Positions 48,382 through 58,424 of a stretch of 64,000 bases of DNA are shown here, one piece after another. How positions within the stretch are numbered: position 1 is the stretch's first letter; each line of letters opens with the position of its first letter. Under the pieces are notes generated by a model. The model ran no database searches. It saw nothing but the letters and a program-made list of their open reading frames with translations, and was not told the DNA's origin. Made by a program: the position numbers and the translations under genes. Source of the stretch: Tamarix chinensis (lineage: Eukaryota; Streptophyta; Magnoliopsida; Caryophyllales; Tamaricaceae); the NCBI GenBank assembly GCA_030549775.1, contig CM060173.1, positions 66,716,367-66,780,366 on the forward strand, read 5' to 3'.

Positions 48382-48755
48382 ATGCTTCTTGATGAATATC
48401 ATGATGTATTTCCTAATAATTTACCTCCTAGATTACCACATAAAAGAGGTATAGAGCATGTCATTGATCTTATTCCTGGAATACCTCTTCCAAATAGTGC
48501 TTATGTCAAGTTTATGAGTTATTTTTGGAAAACTTTATGGCATATGCTTGGTACTAAATTGTTATTTAGCACTTCATATCATCCACAAACTGATAGTCAA
48601 ACTGAGGTAACTAATAGAAATCTTGGTATATTATTAAAAGGTTTAGTTAATAAAAGTACTAAGGATTGGGATGTTAAGTTAGCTCGTGTAGAGTTTGCTT
48701 ATAATCGAATTCCATCAAGTACTACTCAAACTAGTCCGTTTGAGGTGGTGTAAGG
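48382..48755 (+). pseudogene. Fused pre-RT and integrase end across an internal deletion
   Basis: The frame begins [21 protein letters not shown] and [10 protein letters not shown], the segment just before gypsy RT. At about 48504-48508 it passes directly into [19 protein letters not shown] and then [15 protein letters not shown], the end of the integrase core with its third catalytic residue (E in QTEV). RT, RNase H and the first two integrase aspartates are absent. The join is in frame. The remaining integrase tail continues in broken frames to about 49160, with DGPFKILRKFGNNAYEFEL. Confidence 0.88.
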
Positions 48756-49169
48756 AGTGAACCCACACATGCCTATCAATATAATTCCTTTGGAAAAAGG
48801 TGAATTACAAAATTATGAAGTTGAGGATAGGGTAAAAAATTTTCAACAGCATCATAATTTTAATAAAAACTAATATTGAAAAAGCTAATGCCAAGTATAC
48901 AGATCAAGCAAATAAGCATAGAAACCTACATGCATTTTCTCCTCGTGACTTAGTTTATTACCTTTACATAAATAAAGATTTCCTAATTTACATAAAAATA
49001 AACTAATGCCAATATTTGATGGACCTTTTAAAATATTAAGAAAGTTTGGGAATAATGCTTATGAATTTGAACTTCTAGATCATTATGGTAAAATTTTAAG
49101 AATTTTTAATATTAGTGATTTATCTCCTTATTATATTGATAATAATTTGAGGAAAAATTCTTCTCAACT

Positions 49170-49178
49170 TGGGGAGAA
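49170..49178 (+). other. Polypurine tract
   Basis: TTGGGGAGAA lies directly before the 3' LTR start TGATGCAGG, the usual place for priming plus-strand DNA synthesis. Confidence 0.85.
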
Positions 49179-50021
49179 TGATGCAGGAGCATCTAATGAT
49201 TCTCAAGGTAAGGAAGAATTAGATTTCTTAATATTGGAGCCAATCATTTTAAATATTCTTGATAATATGTCTATACTTGGTATTGAAAAAGATTCAAGAT
49301 AATCTTGTAGGTATATTACATGTTTGCAAGGAGAAGATTTTAACACACCAAACAAGAATTAAAGTGTACAAGCATTCAAAGTATACAAGGCTATATCATA
49401 CATGGGTAGACACTACGACAAGATATGGTGATGATAATCATTAGTTATATTAAACTTGTTGTAAACCCTAAGTGTATTTTATGTAAGCTAGGGTTCTGTT
49501 GTAATTTCAAGTATGTACCATAGTTTATTGTGTTGCTTTGTAATGTTAGTCATTAGTATCATTTAGATGATGATATTGTGATACACATTAGGCTTTATAT
49601 GGGTGTAATTCAAGTAAGGCAATTTAGCTTGAATTAAGAGGGGAGACCGGCTGGTTTAAAGCCTTAATGTCGACTCCCTCACCTATATAGACCTTATATT
49701 GTACACTTATAAGAGGAGAATAATAAGAAGAAATCATTTGAAAAAAAAAACTCAACCTAGCACTTGTTTACTCTCTCTTTTTGGAGAATTATCTGTATAG
49801 GTAATTCCCGAGGCATTCCTTTATCATTTGAAGCTTTGAATGTGTAGCAACATTCAAAGACTTCCCCCCCCCCATCCGATCCATTATCGTATGTGACACT
49901 TCTTGAATTTTCCGAAGCTTATATTCCATTAAGCCATGGTTTGTTCATGAATTTGTATCTACTAGATTCTGGTCTCAAGAATTAATCAGTCCAACGTTTC
50001 CCTCCACATTGATCCACATCA
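49179..50021 (+). repeat. 3' LTR of the gypsy element
   Basis: 843 bp, TGATGCAGGAGC...CCACATCA, matching 44977-45826. Host LTR sequence resumes at 50022. Confidence 0.9.
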
Positions 50022-51122
50022 GATATAAAGTGTGGTGGTAATATCCCCGAAATTCTTGATTTTTTCTTTTGCTTCTGTTATTTTCTTTAAATAAAGTAAA
50101 AGTTTTCAATAGTCTAATTTTGAGGAAATTGTATTTTAGGGGTGTTACAAGGACAATAGGCTTAGCAATCCTAGTTGAAAAATAAAGGAAGATTTTGTTG
50201 AGTGAAACTTAACTTCATCCTAAATATAACCCTACATTGATTAAGAATAAAATAAGAAAGATCTAGAAAAAAGAACAGAAGAGTGGAAAGAACTTGAAAG
50301 CAAGATAAAAGTGGAGAGGAAATAACACATGTGCTAGAGGGCTGAGATACTTTATAGGTTAGAAGAAAATTGAGAAGAAAGGGGATTACAATTATCTATA
50401 TCTAATGAATCATTTTAATAATGAGTGGGGTTATGAAACATATCATTTAAAATAGTTAAATAGGTAGATTTATAAAAGATAGATTAACTTCTATTGTAGA
50501 GCTAAATTGGTATTTTTTAGAGAATGATGGTTGAATTTATCTAGAATATAATTAGCATAAGAAAGGTAATGAATCATCAGCATGGGAAGGAAACTCCCCG
50601 CCAAGAAATGACTATATGAAAAATAAAGCAATGATTATGGAGGTGTTTAAAGGAGATGGGTGCAAGATGACAAAGTTGAGGCCATCCCCCTCCCTGAATT
50701 ATTTAAATCAAACCCTTAAATTAGTTTGAGGCAATAACTAAAGCCTAATAGATGATAAAAAAAAGGTTAATAATCTCTAAGGAATAGCTTAGAGTTGGGT
50801 TATCAAGGCTCCATTCTGGTATAAGAAATTTCCTAGAAATATTGAGCTTTAAAATTATACCTAGCTTGACTAATTAGTCGATTGGTTTAGCCTACAAGTT
50901 AACTTTTCTATCGACTATTTGATCTATTCCCCCATAATAGTCAAATAATTCAGTCAAACAAAACCCTTTAGATGAAACAATGAATCGGTCGATTAGTTCT
51001 ACCAATCCATCAATATGCTTGAAAACTTATTTTATTAATTTTCTAAGCTTTATTTAAATCCGTCTTTACCTCAAACCATAATTTTCCATTCAATAAATCT
51101 CCCAAAAATATGAGGCATTACA

Positions 51123-52101
51123 TGTGGTTACTAGGGTGGCATTGGAGCAAGTAGCATAGGTCTTTGAGATAGGAATTCAAGGGGCTTTAGTAAATTATCC
51201 TTTCTCCATGTGAAGTTTGGATGGATCTTCCACCCTTGATAATACATGTTTGAGTAAGGATTATTTTTTCTACCCACAATGATCGCAAGAAAATTAGTAT
51301 GATCAAATGATGGTTGGAAAGGATTGCCTACTTGACACTCTGTGCTAACATGTGGTCCACCACATAAATCAAAAATAGGTATATTAGCTTCAACCTACGT
51401 ACATGAAGAATTACTCAAATTATCACATTTCTTAGTGATTAAATCTATTTTAGCCTCTATTTCCATGTTGGCATATATAGAATGAATTATCACATTCCTT
51501 TGTATCAGAACACATTTCAAATGCCATTAGTGTGAATTTGAGGCTAATTTATCAATGAAATTATAAGATTACTCTAGAGTCTTATTCATAATAGTACCAC
51601 CAAAACAAGCATCTGACATAGAACAATTAGTAGCACAGACACCATTATAAAATGTCTACATTTGTAACAAAATAGTCAAGTCATGATGTAATTTAGTAAT
51701 TCTAAATCATTTCCTTAATAAGTATTTAAATCATGTTCATGCGTCATATAGTGATTATAAATCATTTTGTATAAAATGGTAATGTCATTTCTTAACTTAG
51801 TGGTTTTCGCTAGAAGGAAGAATTCAGAAAGAAATAACTTCACCAATTCACCCCACATTAAAATAGAATCAGGTGCTAATGAACTTAGCCAACACTTAGC
51901 CTTACCATATAATGTGAATGGAAACAATTTAAGCCTAATAGTACCACAAGAAACACCATTTATTTTTAAAGTATCATATAATTCAATAAAAGTGGTAATA
52001 TAAGCATGCAGATTATCATTAGGTGTACCTCCTAAATGGACCAAGATTTGTATCATTTTAATGATAGTAGGATTGATCCCAAAATTATGTGATTCAGCCA
52101 T
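51123..52101 (-). pseudogene. Athila-type gag remnant
   Basis: The - strand frame from 52101 to 51715 reads MAESHNFGINP, LHAYITTFIELYDTLKINGV, IRLKLFPFTLYGKAKCWLSSL, ELVKLFLSEFF and AKTTKLRNDI. This is the retrotransposon gag domain of Athila/Tat elements. Further down (about 51400-51160) come LCGGPHVSTECQVGNPF and NPYSNMYYQGWKIHPNFTW, typical of the same gag after its zinc-knuckle-like CGGxH. A stop after DLNTY and a frameshift lie between them. The coding sequence ends at the LTR boundary 51122. Its natural continuation, the DPQFAKIL segment, is found at 34585, across the inserted element. Confidence 0.88.
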
Positions 52102-53301
52102 TGGTCACGTAATACTCAATGCAGAATCCACTATACTAAGGATAGTATAGTCTTTTAGTGATTTGCAAACTTGTAGTTGATTTTGTTCCCTTGAGCCATT
52201 TGATTTTTCTTTGTAGTGACAAAAAAATTTAAATGTGCCTTTAATTAATGAAAATTTATTTCAATCTTAGGATTCAAAGCTATCAATTCACTAGGATTGC
52301 TACGTGTTATGTACTAGCAACTTACATTAACACAACAATACAAAAAGAACAAGAAAATTTAGTAAATTCAAAAAATCAAATTAAATTAAAAATTAAATAA
52401 AAATTAAATATTTTTCCCTAGATCAAGATTAAATTTTTTAGGTTCTAGGGCTATTAAATTAGTCCTCAATAAAGATGCCAAAATCTTTATGTCCTCTAAA
52501 TATACCTATCAAAAAATATACAAATAGCAAGTAATACAACACACTAATATTGCTAGATTATTATTCCCACTGAGGCTCAATAACAACAAAATGACTCCAA
52601 TAACTCTAATCAATCATATGTAGACTATCAAAATCAAATAAAAAAATAACTAATTCTAAACTAAGAATTACAAATTGACTAAATTAAGTTAAAATGGAAT
52701 CGAACAAAAGATAATAAAGGTAAAATCAATTAATAAGAGATACCAAAGAATCCAAATCTATAACTATCCTATTATAATGACTAATTAATCAATTGATTGA
52801 CCTTTTTAATTATTGGCTACATATCAAAGAGATAAATAACTAATGCATTCTTTCGAGTTATGTAGTCCTATAGCTAATTGTCAGTCACGCTATCTCTAGT
52901 AAAAGGATTTAAATTAAGATAATGATTTAGGTTCAATTAATTATTTATCATTACCTATTATTGAATAAATCATGCCATTATTCTCACAACCCATTTAATT
53001 CCTATTTATAATTTTTAGCATAAAATGGAGAATTAGCCCTCGCATCTTTGCTCAACTTGTTATATACTAATTAAAAGTGACCAATCTATTGATTAGGTAT
53101 ACTACAATTATAGTATAAAACACATAGAGTAATTTATTAGGCAAGTAATCAATTAATGATCAATATAAAGAATAGGTTTTTACCATAGCATTGGTAAAAA
53201 AAATTAAAATAATATATTAATTAAAATAAAAATAATTAAATTAAATAAAGAATTAAAATTTTACATAAAATATTAAACTCGAGACTATTTGAATAAGAAA
53301 T
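52102..53301 (-). other. Probable 5' leader of the Athila-type element, decayed
   Basis: Upstream of the gag on the - strand. The segment at about 52440-52530 (AAAGATGCCAAAATCTTTATG, ATATACC, CAAATAGCAAGT) resembles sequence around the primer site and LTR end of Athila-like elements, which usually shows GGCGCCAAAA; the match is weak. The rest is AT-rich with no features. Confidence 0.4.
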
Positions 53302-54836
53302 TATAGCACTCCAGATTTAAAATAAGAATGATGAAATAATATTATACTATGTAGATAGCATGCCACATAGAATATTTTTCAATTCCTTACATTGCCTATC
53401 TCTCACTTGTCATCCTTTGTTTCTCTAATTTTTTTCTCAACCTTTGTGCTTTCTCTCCTTCACCCCTTCTAACTGCATTCCTACCCTCCTTCTGAGACTA
53501 GCTACATGTTTTTCTTTTTGGTGTTATCACTTGCTTCTGTTATGGGGGGTGTGTGTGTGTTCCATTAATTTTTCTTTTTCTCTCTAAATTTGATGGCTCC
53601 TTCTACCTTCCACCTTGTTGCCTATGTATGTCTTCTATCTTCAATTTCTCCTCCCCTCTCTAGCTTTCTTTTTCTTCCATTTATCCTACTACTTGCACAT
53701 TTTCAATTTCTTTTATTTATTTATTATTATTATTTACATTTTTATGCCTTTCTCATGGCACTTTACCATCCTTTATTTTTATTTTTTTATTTTCTTTTTT
53801 TATCTTTTTCTTAATATTTTACTTCATGTACAGTGTGTAAAATAGTTCCTACAAAATGAAATTGAGTAGATATTAATTAACTTCTTAAAATTATTTCAAA
53901 TAATTTTCATTTTAGGATATGTTTTCACTAGAAGTTTAGGTTAAAATATGATAAGATGTCAAAAGTATATAAAAATCCACTTTAAACTCTAAATTAATTG
54001 AATACATACAATATTATAGATTAATAAAATAATTAAAAATTATATAAATAACCTTAACATATTATCCATATAAATAACCAAATTTTGAGAGTAAAAGGGT
54101 ATAAAATATATAAAAAGACTCATACATCATATACATAAATATACACAACATGTGCTACTATGTACTTAATCCTAAATGCTTCATTGCCATATAATTATAT
54201 TATTTTAGCATTTTTCCATGAATTATCACATGATCTATATCAAGTGTAGTCATGATCCTTCTACTATAAAAGTCTATAGTTTAATTGTCATATATGTACC
54301 TATATACTTATTACTCTGTGGGATACACCATATTAACTATTATAGGGATAATCTAAGTGATGCATGACTCCTCATGAATATGATATATATGTCTATGTAT
54401 GTTATAGCATGTATGTAAAATTATGATCAAGCATGTTTTAGTATATATAAGTATGTTTAGCATGACCTTATATGATAGGACGTGAATGACATAATAGGTG
54501 TATTGCATGCATGTCTTGATATATTTTAGCATGAGCATGTTATATGATTCTATCCAATATCATGATCTATATAGTATTGGTATTTTAGTTTTTTCAATAT
54601 GTGTGCATACTAATGGGATTGTTGTTGTAATCCCCTAATCAATCCTATAAGATGGAGATCTTATGTAAATCTTTGAATATGACAAGTGAGTGGTTTAACC
54701 TTTTCCTCAATGATAGTTAGTTTATCTGAGTGTAACCATATCTAATGGCATCCCCTATTAATGGTCCTTTATTGACCAAGATGTCATCCCCGATATTTAT
54801 TTTTAGTTTATATTATTGTAACTTTATAATAGCTTT

Positions 54837-57800
54837 TGTAATGTCCTAAATTTTTGTAAAATGGTTGAATTAGAATTTTTGCCAAATTTTAGGCCTTTTA
54901 TTTTGATTTAATGTTATGATTTAGTTTAGGACAATTTTTGATGTAAAATCATGTTGAAAATGGAGTTTATTGAGTTTTACAGGAAGCTGATTAACGGCTT
55001 TGTCATTTTAGCAAATTTAGGTTTCTCAACTAAACTAATCAGCTGGTTGGGGGCAACTGATCGAGTGGTGAAAGAATAGACGACTAGTAGACCCAAACCC
55101 ATCAACTAGTTTGTCAAGTTAGTTATATTGTCGAGATCAATTTTTTTTTTCTCAAAAATCCCTTACACCAAAATGGAACCTTACTAACCCATGCCAATTT
55201 GTCCCTAAGATATTCCTAACCATTTTCATGTTACATTTAGCCAGAAATATTGCCTTGATTTTATGTGGAGATTGATTGAGACAATTGAGGAGGGAGAGAT
55301 GACCTCAACATTGTTTTCTTCCTCCTCTCTTCGTTACATGATTCTATGATAACCTTCCATTACTCCATTCGTGAATGCTAATTTCAATCTAATTGACATG
55401 TATTCTCTATAGACACCATTTGAGCTCTAGAGAATAGATCACCAATAGTGGACAACATCCTTCCATTTTGCTCAAATTCAAATGGTCAATGGTAGGGTTT
55501 CAAGTTGATTCCCGAACCCTCGGTATTTCCCTTCAACTCATTAGATATAAATAGCCTCATTAATCTCTACTATACACCTTCCTTTCAACCACCAAGTTTC
55601 CTAAGACTTGTATTATCCCCTCTTTCTTCAATGCTTTGAGCCTTACCAATAAATCTTTCACACCCTTCTAATCCTGCTTCTAGCTCTATCTTGTTTCAAT
55701 TTTTAACTAAGGAAGAGTTAGATTGTGGGAAAAAGGTTAAGTGGTTCAGTTTATCTCTTTTCCCTAATTTTACCTTGAGTGGTATATTATTATTCATTTC
55801 TAATAATCTGATAGGGTTTGGGTATAATGTCTGAGTTTAAGATTTTTTTTAAGGTTTTCAAAGTTGAGAATTCCCACAGTTGGAATTTTTGGTTTTAAGG
55901 GGATTTTATCTACATCAAGAAGGTGGTTCTTGATTTTAAAATGTTGAGTAAGTATTCCTACATGTTATGTGTTACCTTTAGTAAATATATGCATGTTGGC
56001 ATGAATGAATATAGTCTATATAAGTGATTTGGATGGTTAGGTGGCATAAGTTGAGTAAAAAGTGTGAACATTAGTAAAAATAAGATATAATGATTCCATG
56101 TTGAAAAATGCCAATTACTTTGGTTGGAAATATGTTAAACTACGTTGATACATGTTTTAATATGGTTAAAAATGACTTATATGTAACAATCTACATGAAA
56201 TTTAATATTTGGTGTTATGTTAGGCTAAATTGATCGACTAATTAGGGCAAATCAAACTACTAGTGCCTAGAACAGTCAACTAGTTGACCCAATACATCAA
56301 CATGTAAGCTTGTATAGACCTTGGTATTGCTCTCTACTTAAATCCATCAACTGGTTGGGCAACATCGATCAATTGGTCTATGAAAATTGGGCTAGTTTAC
56401 CCAAATCAATTGAATGGTTTGAAAAAAGTATAGTTTGATTTAGTCAAACCGATTGACCGGTGACCTAAACCGATCAACTAGTTGGTATAACCATTTGATT
56501 AATTCAATTCATTTACATAATTTACTTCTTTTTGGTTCTAGTATGCTTTGAGATTATGTTTAGGACTATATTATAATTTTTAATGAGGTAAAATACAAAT
56601 TTTATCATAGATTATTGGCCTAATAAAAATATTAAAAGAATAAAATGGGTATTTCACTTATCGTAAGTGATGATATTGAGATAAGATTAATGAAACTCAA
56701 TATGGTCTTGAATTATATAACATAGTAAATATAAATAATATTGACCAAAGATAAATGGAACACCCACATGGTTAGAAAAATAGAAATAAAAAAATTTTTA
56801 TGGATTAACATGGAAATTTATCTTGCTTGCTTTGTATAGGCCTTGTATGATCACCCATATTTATGAATATAAAGCTAATTGCATAAAGTGAAAGAAAGTG
56901 GAGGTGATTATGGGTCCAGATTACCTAATCCTAGATTAGCTATCGGGGATTAGTCTGCCATTAGGTAATTTTGGTGCCTTTGAGCGGGATCCTAAGAGGT
57001 CCCGGTGCCTTACCTACTTTAGACACTAATGATGTACTAGGGGGTATCGATATTAAAGGGTTTGGTTTCCTAGGTTGTTGGCTTCAGCCTAGACATAGGT
57101 CCATATTAGTTAGCTTTGGCTTGGAATTATGTCCAAATATGTTAGCTTTGGCCTGGACTTATGTATATTTTAGTGATTGGCTTAGACTTGGCCTAGACTT
57201 TATGTCCCTTATTTAGATGGGCTTCCATCATATGTGAAACCGTGGAGGTGGTGCAAAGCCCATTAATCTATGATTATAAAATATGGATCATAAATATTGG
57301 CTAACAACTTATGAATGATAACCAAGTGAATGGTTAATGATTAGTTAAGAACTGGAAGCATGGTATGATTGACCAAAATGAACAAAGCTAGTTTATACAC
57401 ATGTTTAATGGTTGAAATGATTGATTTTTTGTGGGATGGAATATTGATTAACTGATTAACCTATCTCAAACATGGGTAAATATATGGCATAACCTCAAAG
57501 AATGAGTAATTGGAAATAAACCCTAGAGGTTACTTAGATGCTCTTTGTTATAACATGTGCTTATGTGAGAAGGTTGTGAATCTAAGCATGATGTAATCTG
57601 CTTTGTTGGAATTGTGCACGATAGCATGTATGAATGCATTTATACTTTATATATGGCCCTATCATAATGCATGTTGTATTTTATATTTGTATATGATAAA
57701 TCGGTATAATTGTATTTACATTGAGGAAGCAAGTTGGCTTACTTTAGATACAGGTCATTGGGGATGGCAAATAAAGGGCCTACCTCAGTTGGGTCAAGGT

Positions 57801-58170
57801 TTGAGAGGAAGGATATCCGAAAGGTTTTGGTAAGGTATGTGGCAGACCAAGGTTTTAAATTGGGTGTCATACCCTAATTCATTTAATTGTATCCTTGTAC
57901 TTTATCTACATGTATTTTGTAATTGATTTGGCTAAAGACCATCAGGCTCCTCTAATGTAAAGAATCTTGAAACTATTTAATTAAAGTTTTATTTTGCATA
58001 CCCTTTGTGTTATGTTTTTTTTTTGGTTTAGCCTTGTACCTGATATGGGGTTGACAGCAGACGTCTATACTATGTTAGGTACAGCGGTAATACCATATTT
58101 TTTCTAGGTGTATTTTTAGCTTTCGTAAATATTTTTTTTTAAATTAATATTAAAAAATGGGGGTGTTTCA
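54837..58170 (+). mobile_element. Type B solo LTR, copy 3, 3334 bp, uninterrupted reference copy
   Basis: It starts TGTAATGTCC and ends GGGGGTGTTTCA. Flanks GCTTT (54832-54836) and GTTTT (58171-58175) are a one-mismatch 5-bp duplication. It contains motif block 1 (55010-55135), a stretch with CTTCCTCCTCTC (55319), motif block 2 (56220-56505), the GATCCTAAGAGGTCCCGGTG segment (56988-57007) and the 3' segment with GCCTTGTACCTGATATGGGG. No coding region, so it is a solo LTR. It serves as the standard for the other type B copies. Confidence 0.85.
55010..56505. repeat. Two blocks of CGACTAGTTTG-like motifs
   Basis: 55010-55135 and 56220-56505 are dense in words such as CAACTAGTTTG, GATCGACTAATTAGG, AATTGGTCTA and AACCGATTGACCGG, on both strands, spaced about 20-30 bp apart. 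The same blocks occur in every type B LTR of the window (470-740, 7400-7680, 31000-31340, 31790-31920, 33030-33300, 40020-40330, 50870-51010). Confidence 0.75.
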
Positions 58171-58424
58171 GTTTTAGGCTTACATAGCCTTAGAATATAA
58201 ATCTTGACTCTCTTATCTTTAAGTGATTTTTTTGTACACTCTATTTTTTCTTGTGTTTAGCTAGTTTAATACTCAAACTTGTGCCAACCATGAAGTAGAT
58301 GATAAGATGTTTGTCATATGCTATATATGGTAATAGCATCCTATTTTTCATAGATTTTTTTTTTGCAGTTTTCCATCTATAAATGCTTTTAAAAAAAATA
58401 GTTGTAAAATTTGGGTATGTTACA

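Larger units (their letters stand above)
44977..50021 (+). mobile_element. Ty3/gypsy retrotransposon with two LTRs and a deleted pol
   Basis: Two LTRs (44977-45826, 49179-50021), a primer site, a polypurine tract and an internal region of only 3352 bp. Gag, protease and the end of integrase are recognisable, but most of RT, RNase H and the integrase core are missing. The LTRs differ at 6 of about 120 sites in one compared stretch (45241-45360 versus 49435-49554), so the insertion is not young. The target duplication is imperfect (GGTAT-like at 44973, GATAT at 50022). It lies in the solo LTR at 40777-50149. Non-autonomous today. Confidence 0.9.
40777..50149 (+). mobile_element. Type A solo LTR, copy 3, split by a gypsy element
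   Basis: It starts TATAATGCCCC at 40777 and ends GGGGTGTTACA at 50149. Flanks AGGAT (40772-40776) and AGGAC (50150-50154) are a one-mismatch target duplication. The gypsy element at 44977-50021 interrupts it near the 3' end; the host reads ...CTAGTCTGGTA / TATAAAGTGTGG... across the gap, as in the uninterrupted copies. Net length is about 4.3 kb. In order it has a pyrimidine-rich tract (41060-42300), an AATTACC-type array (42950-43580) and the CCACTATTAT array in reverse (43980-44330). It is the + strand mirror of the copy at 13609-23407. Confidence 0.85.
36186..51122 (-). mobile_element. Type B 5' LTR (copy 4), interrupted by a hAT element and a solo LTR
   Basis: The right edge GGCATTACA (51114-51122) is the 5' end, TGTAATGCC on the - strand. 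The left edge is at about 36186, two bases from the primer site. Removing the hAT element plus duplication (2146 bp) and the LTR at 40777-50149 plus duplication (9378 bp) leaves 3413 bp, close to the 3334 bp of the uninterrupted type B copy at 54837-58170. Motif block 1 (50870-51010), motif block 2 (40020-40330) and the GTGGTGCAC segment (39290-39560, reverse) are in the right order. Gag and RT remnants follow on the - strand. Confidence 0.82.
53302..58424 (+). mobile_element. Older long LTR, split by a type B solo LTR
   Basis: The start TATAGCACTCCAGATTTAAAA (53302) resembles a decayed TGTAACACCCC start. The end TTGGGTATGTTACA is at 58424. In between, a pyrimidine-rich tract (53390-53840) sits in the LTR-typical place. 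The 3' piece (58171-58424) has the CTCAAACTTGTGCCAACCATG / GGTAATAGCATCC layout of the other LTR 3' ends. Net length is about 1.8 kb. No target duplication was found, so it may be partial. Confidence 0.55.
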
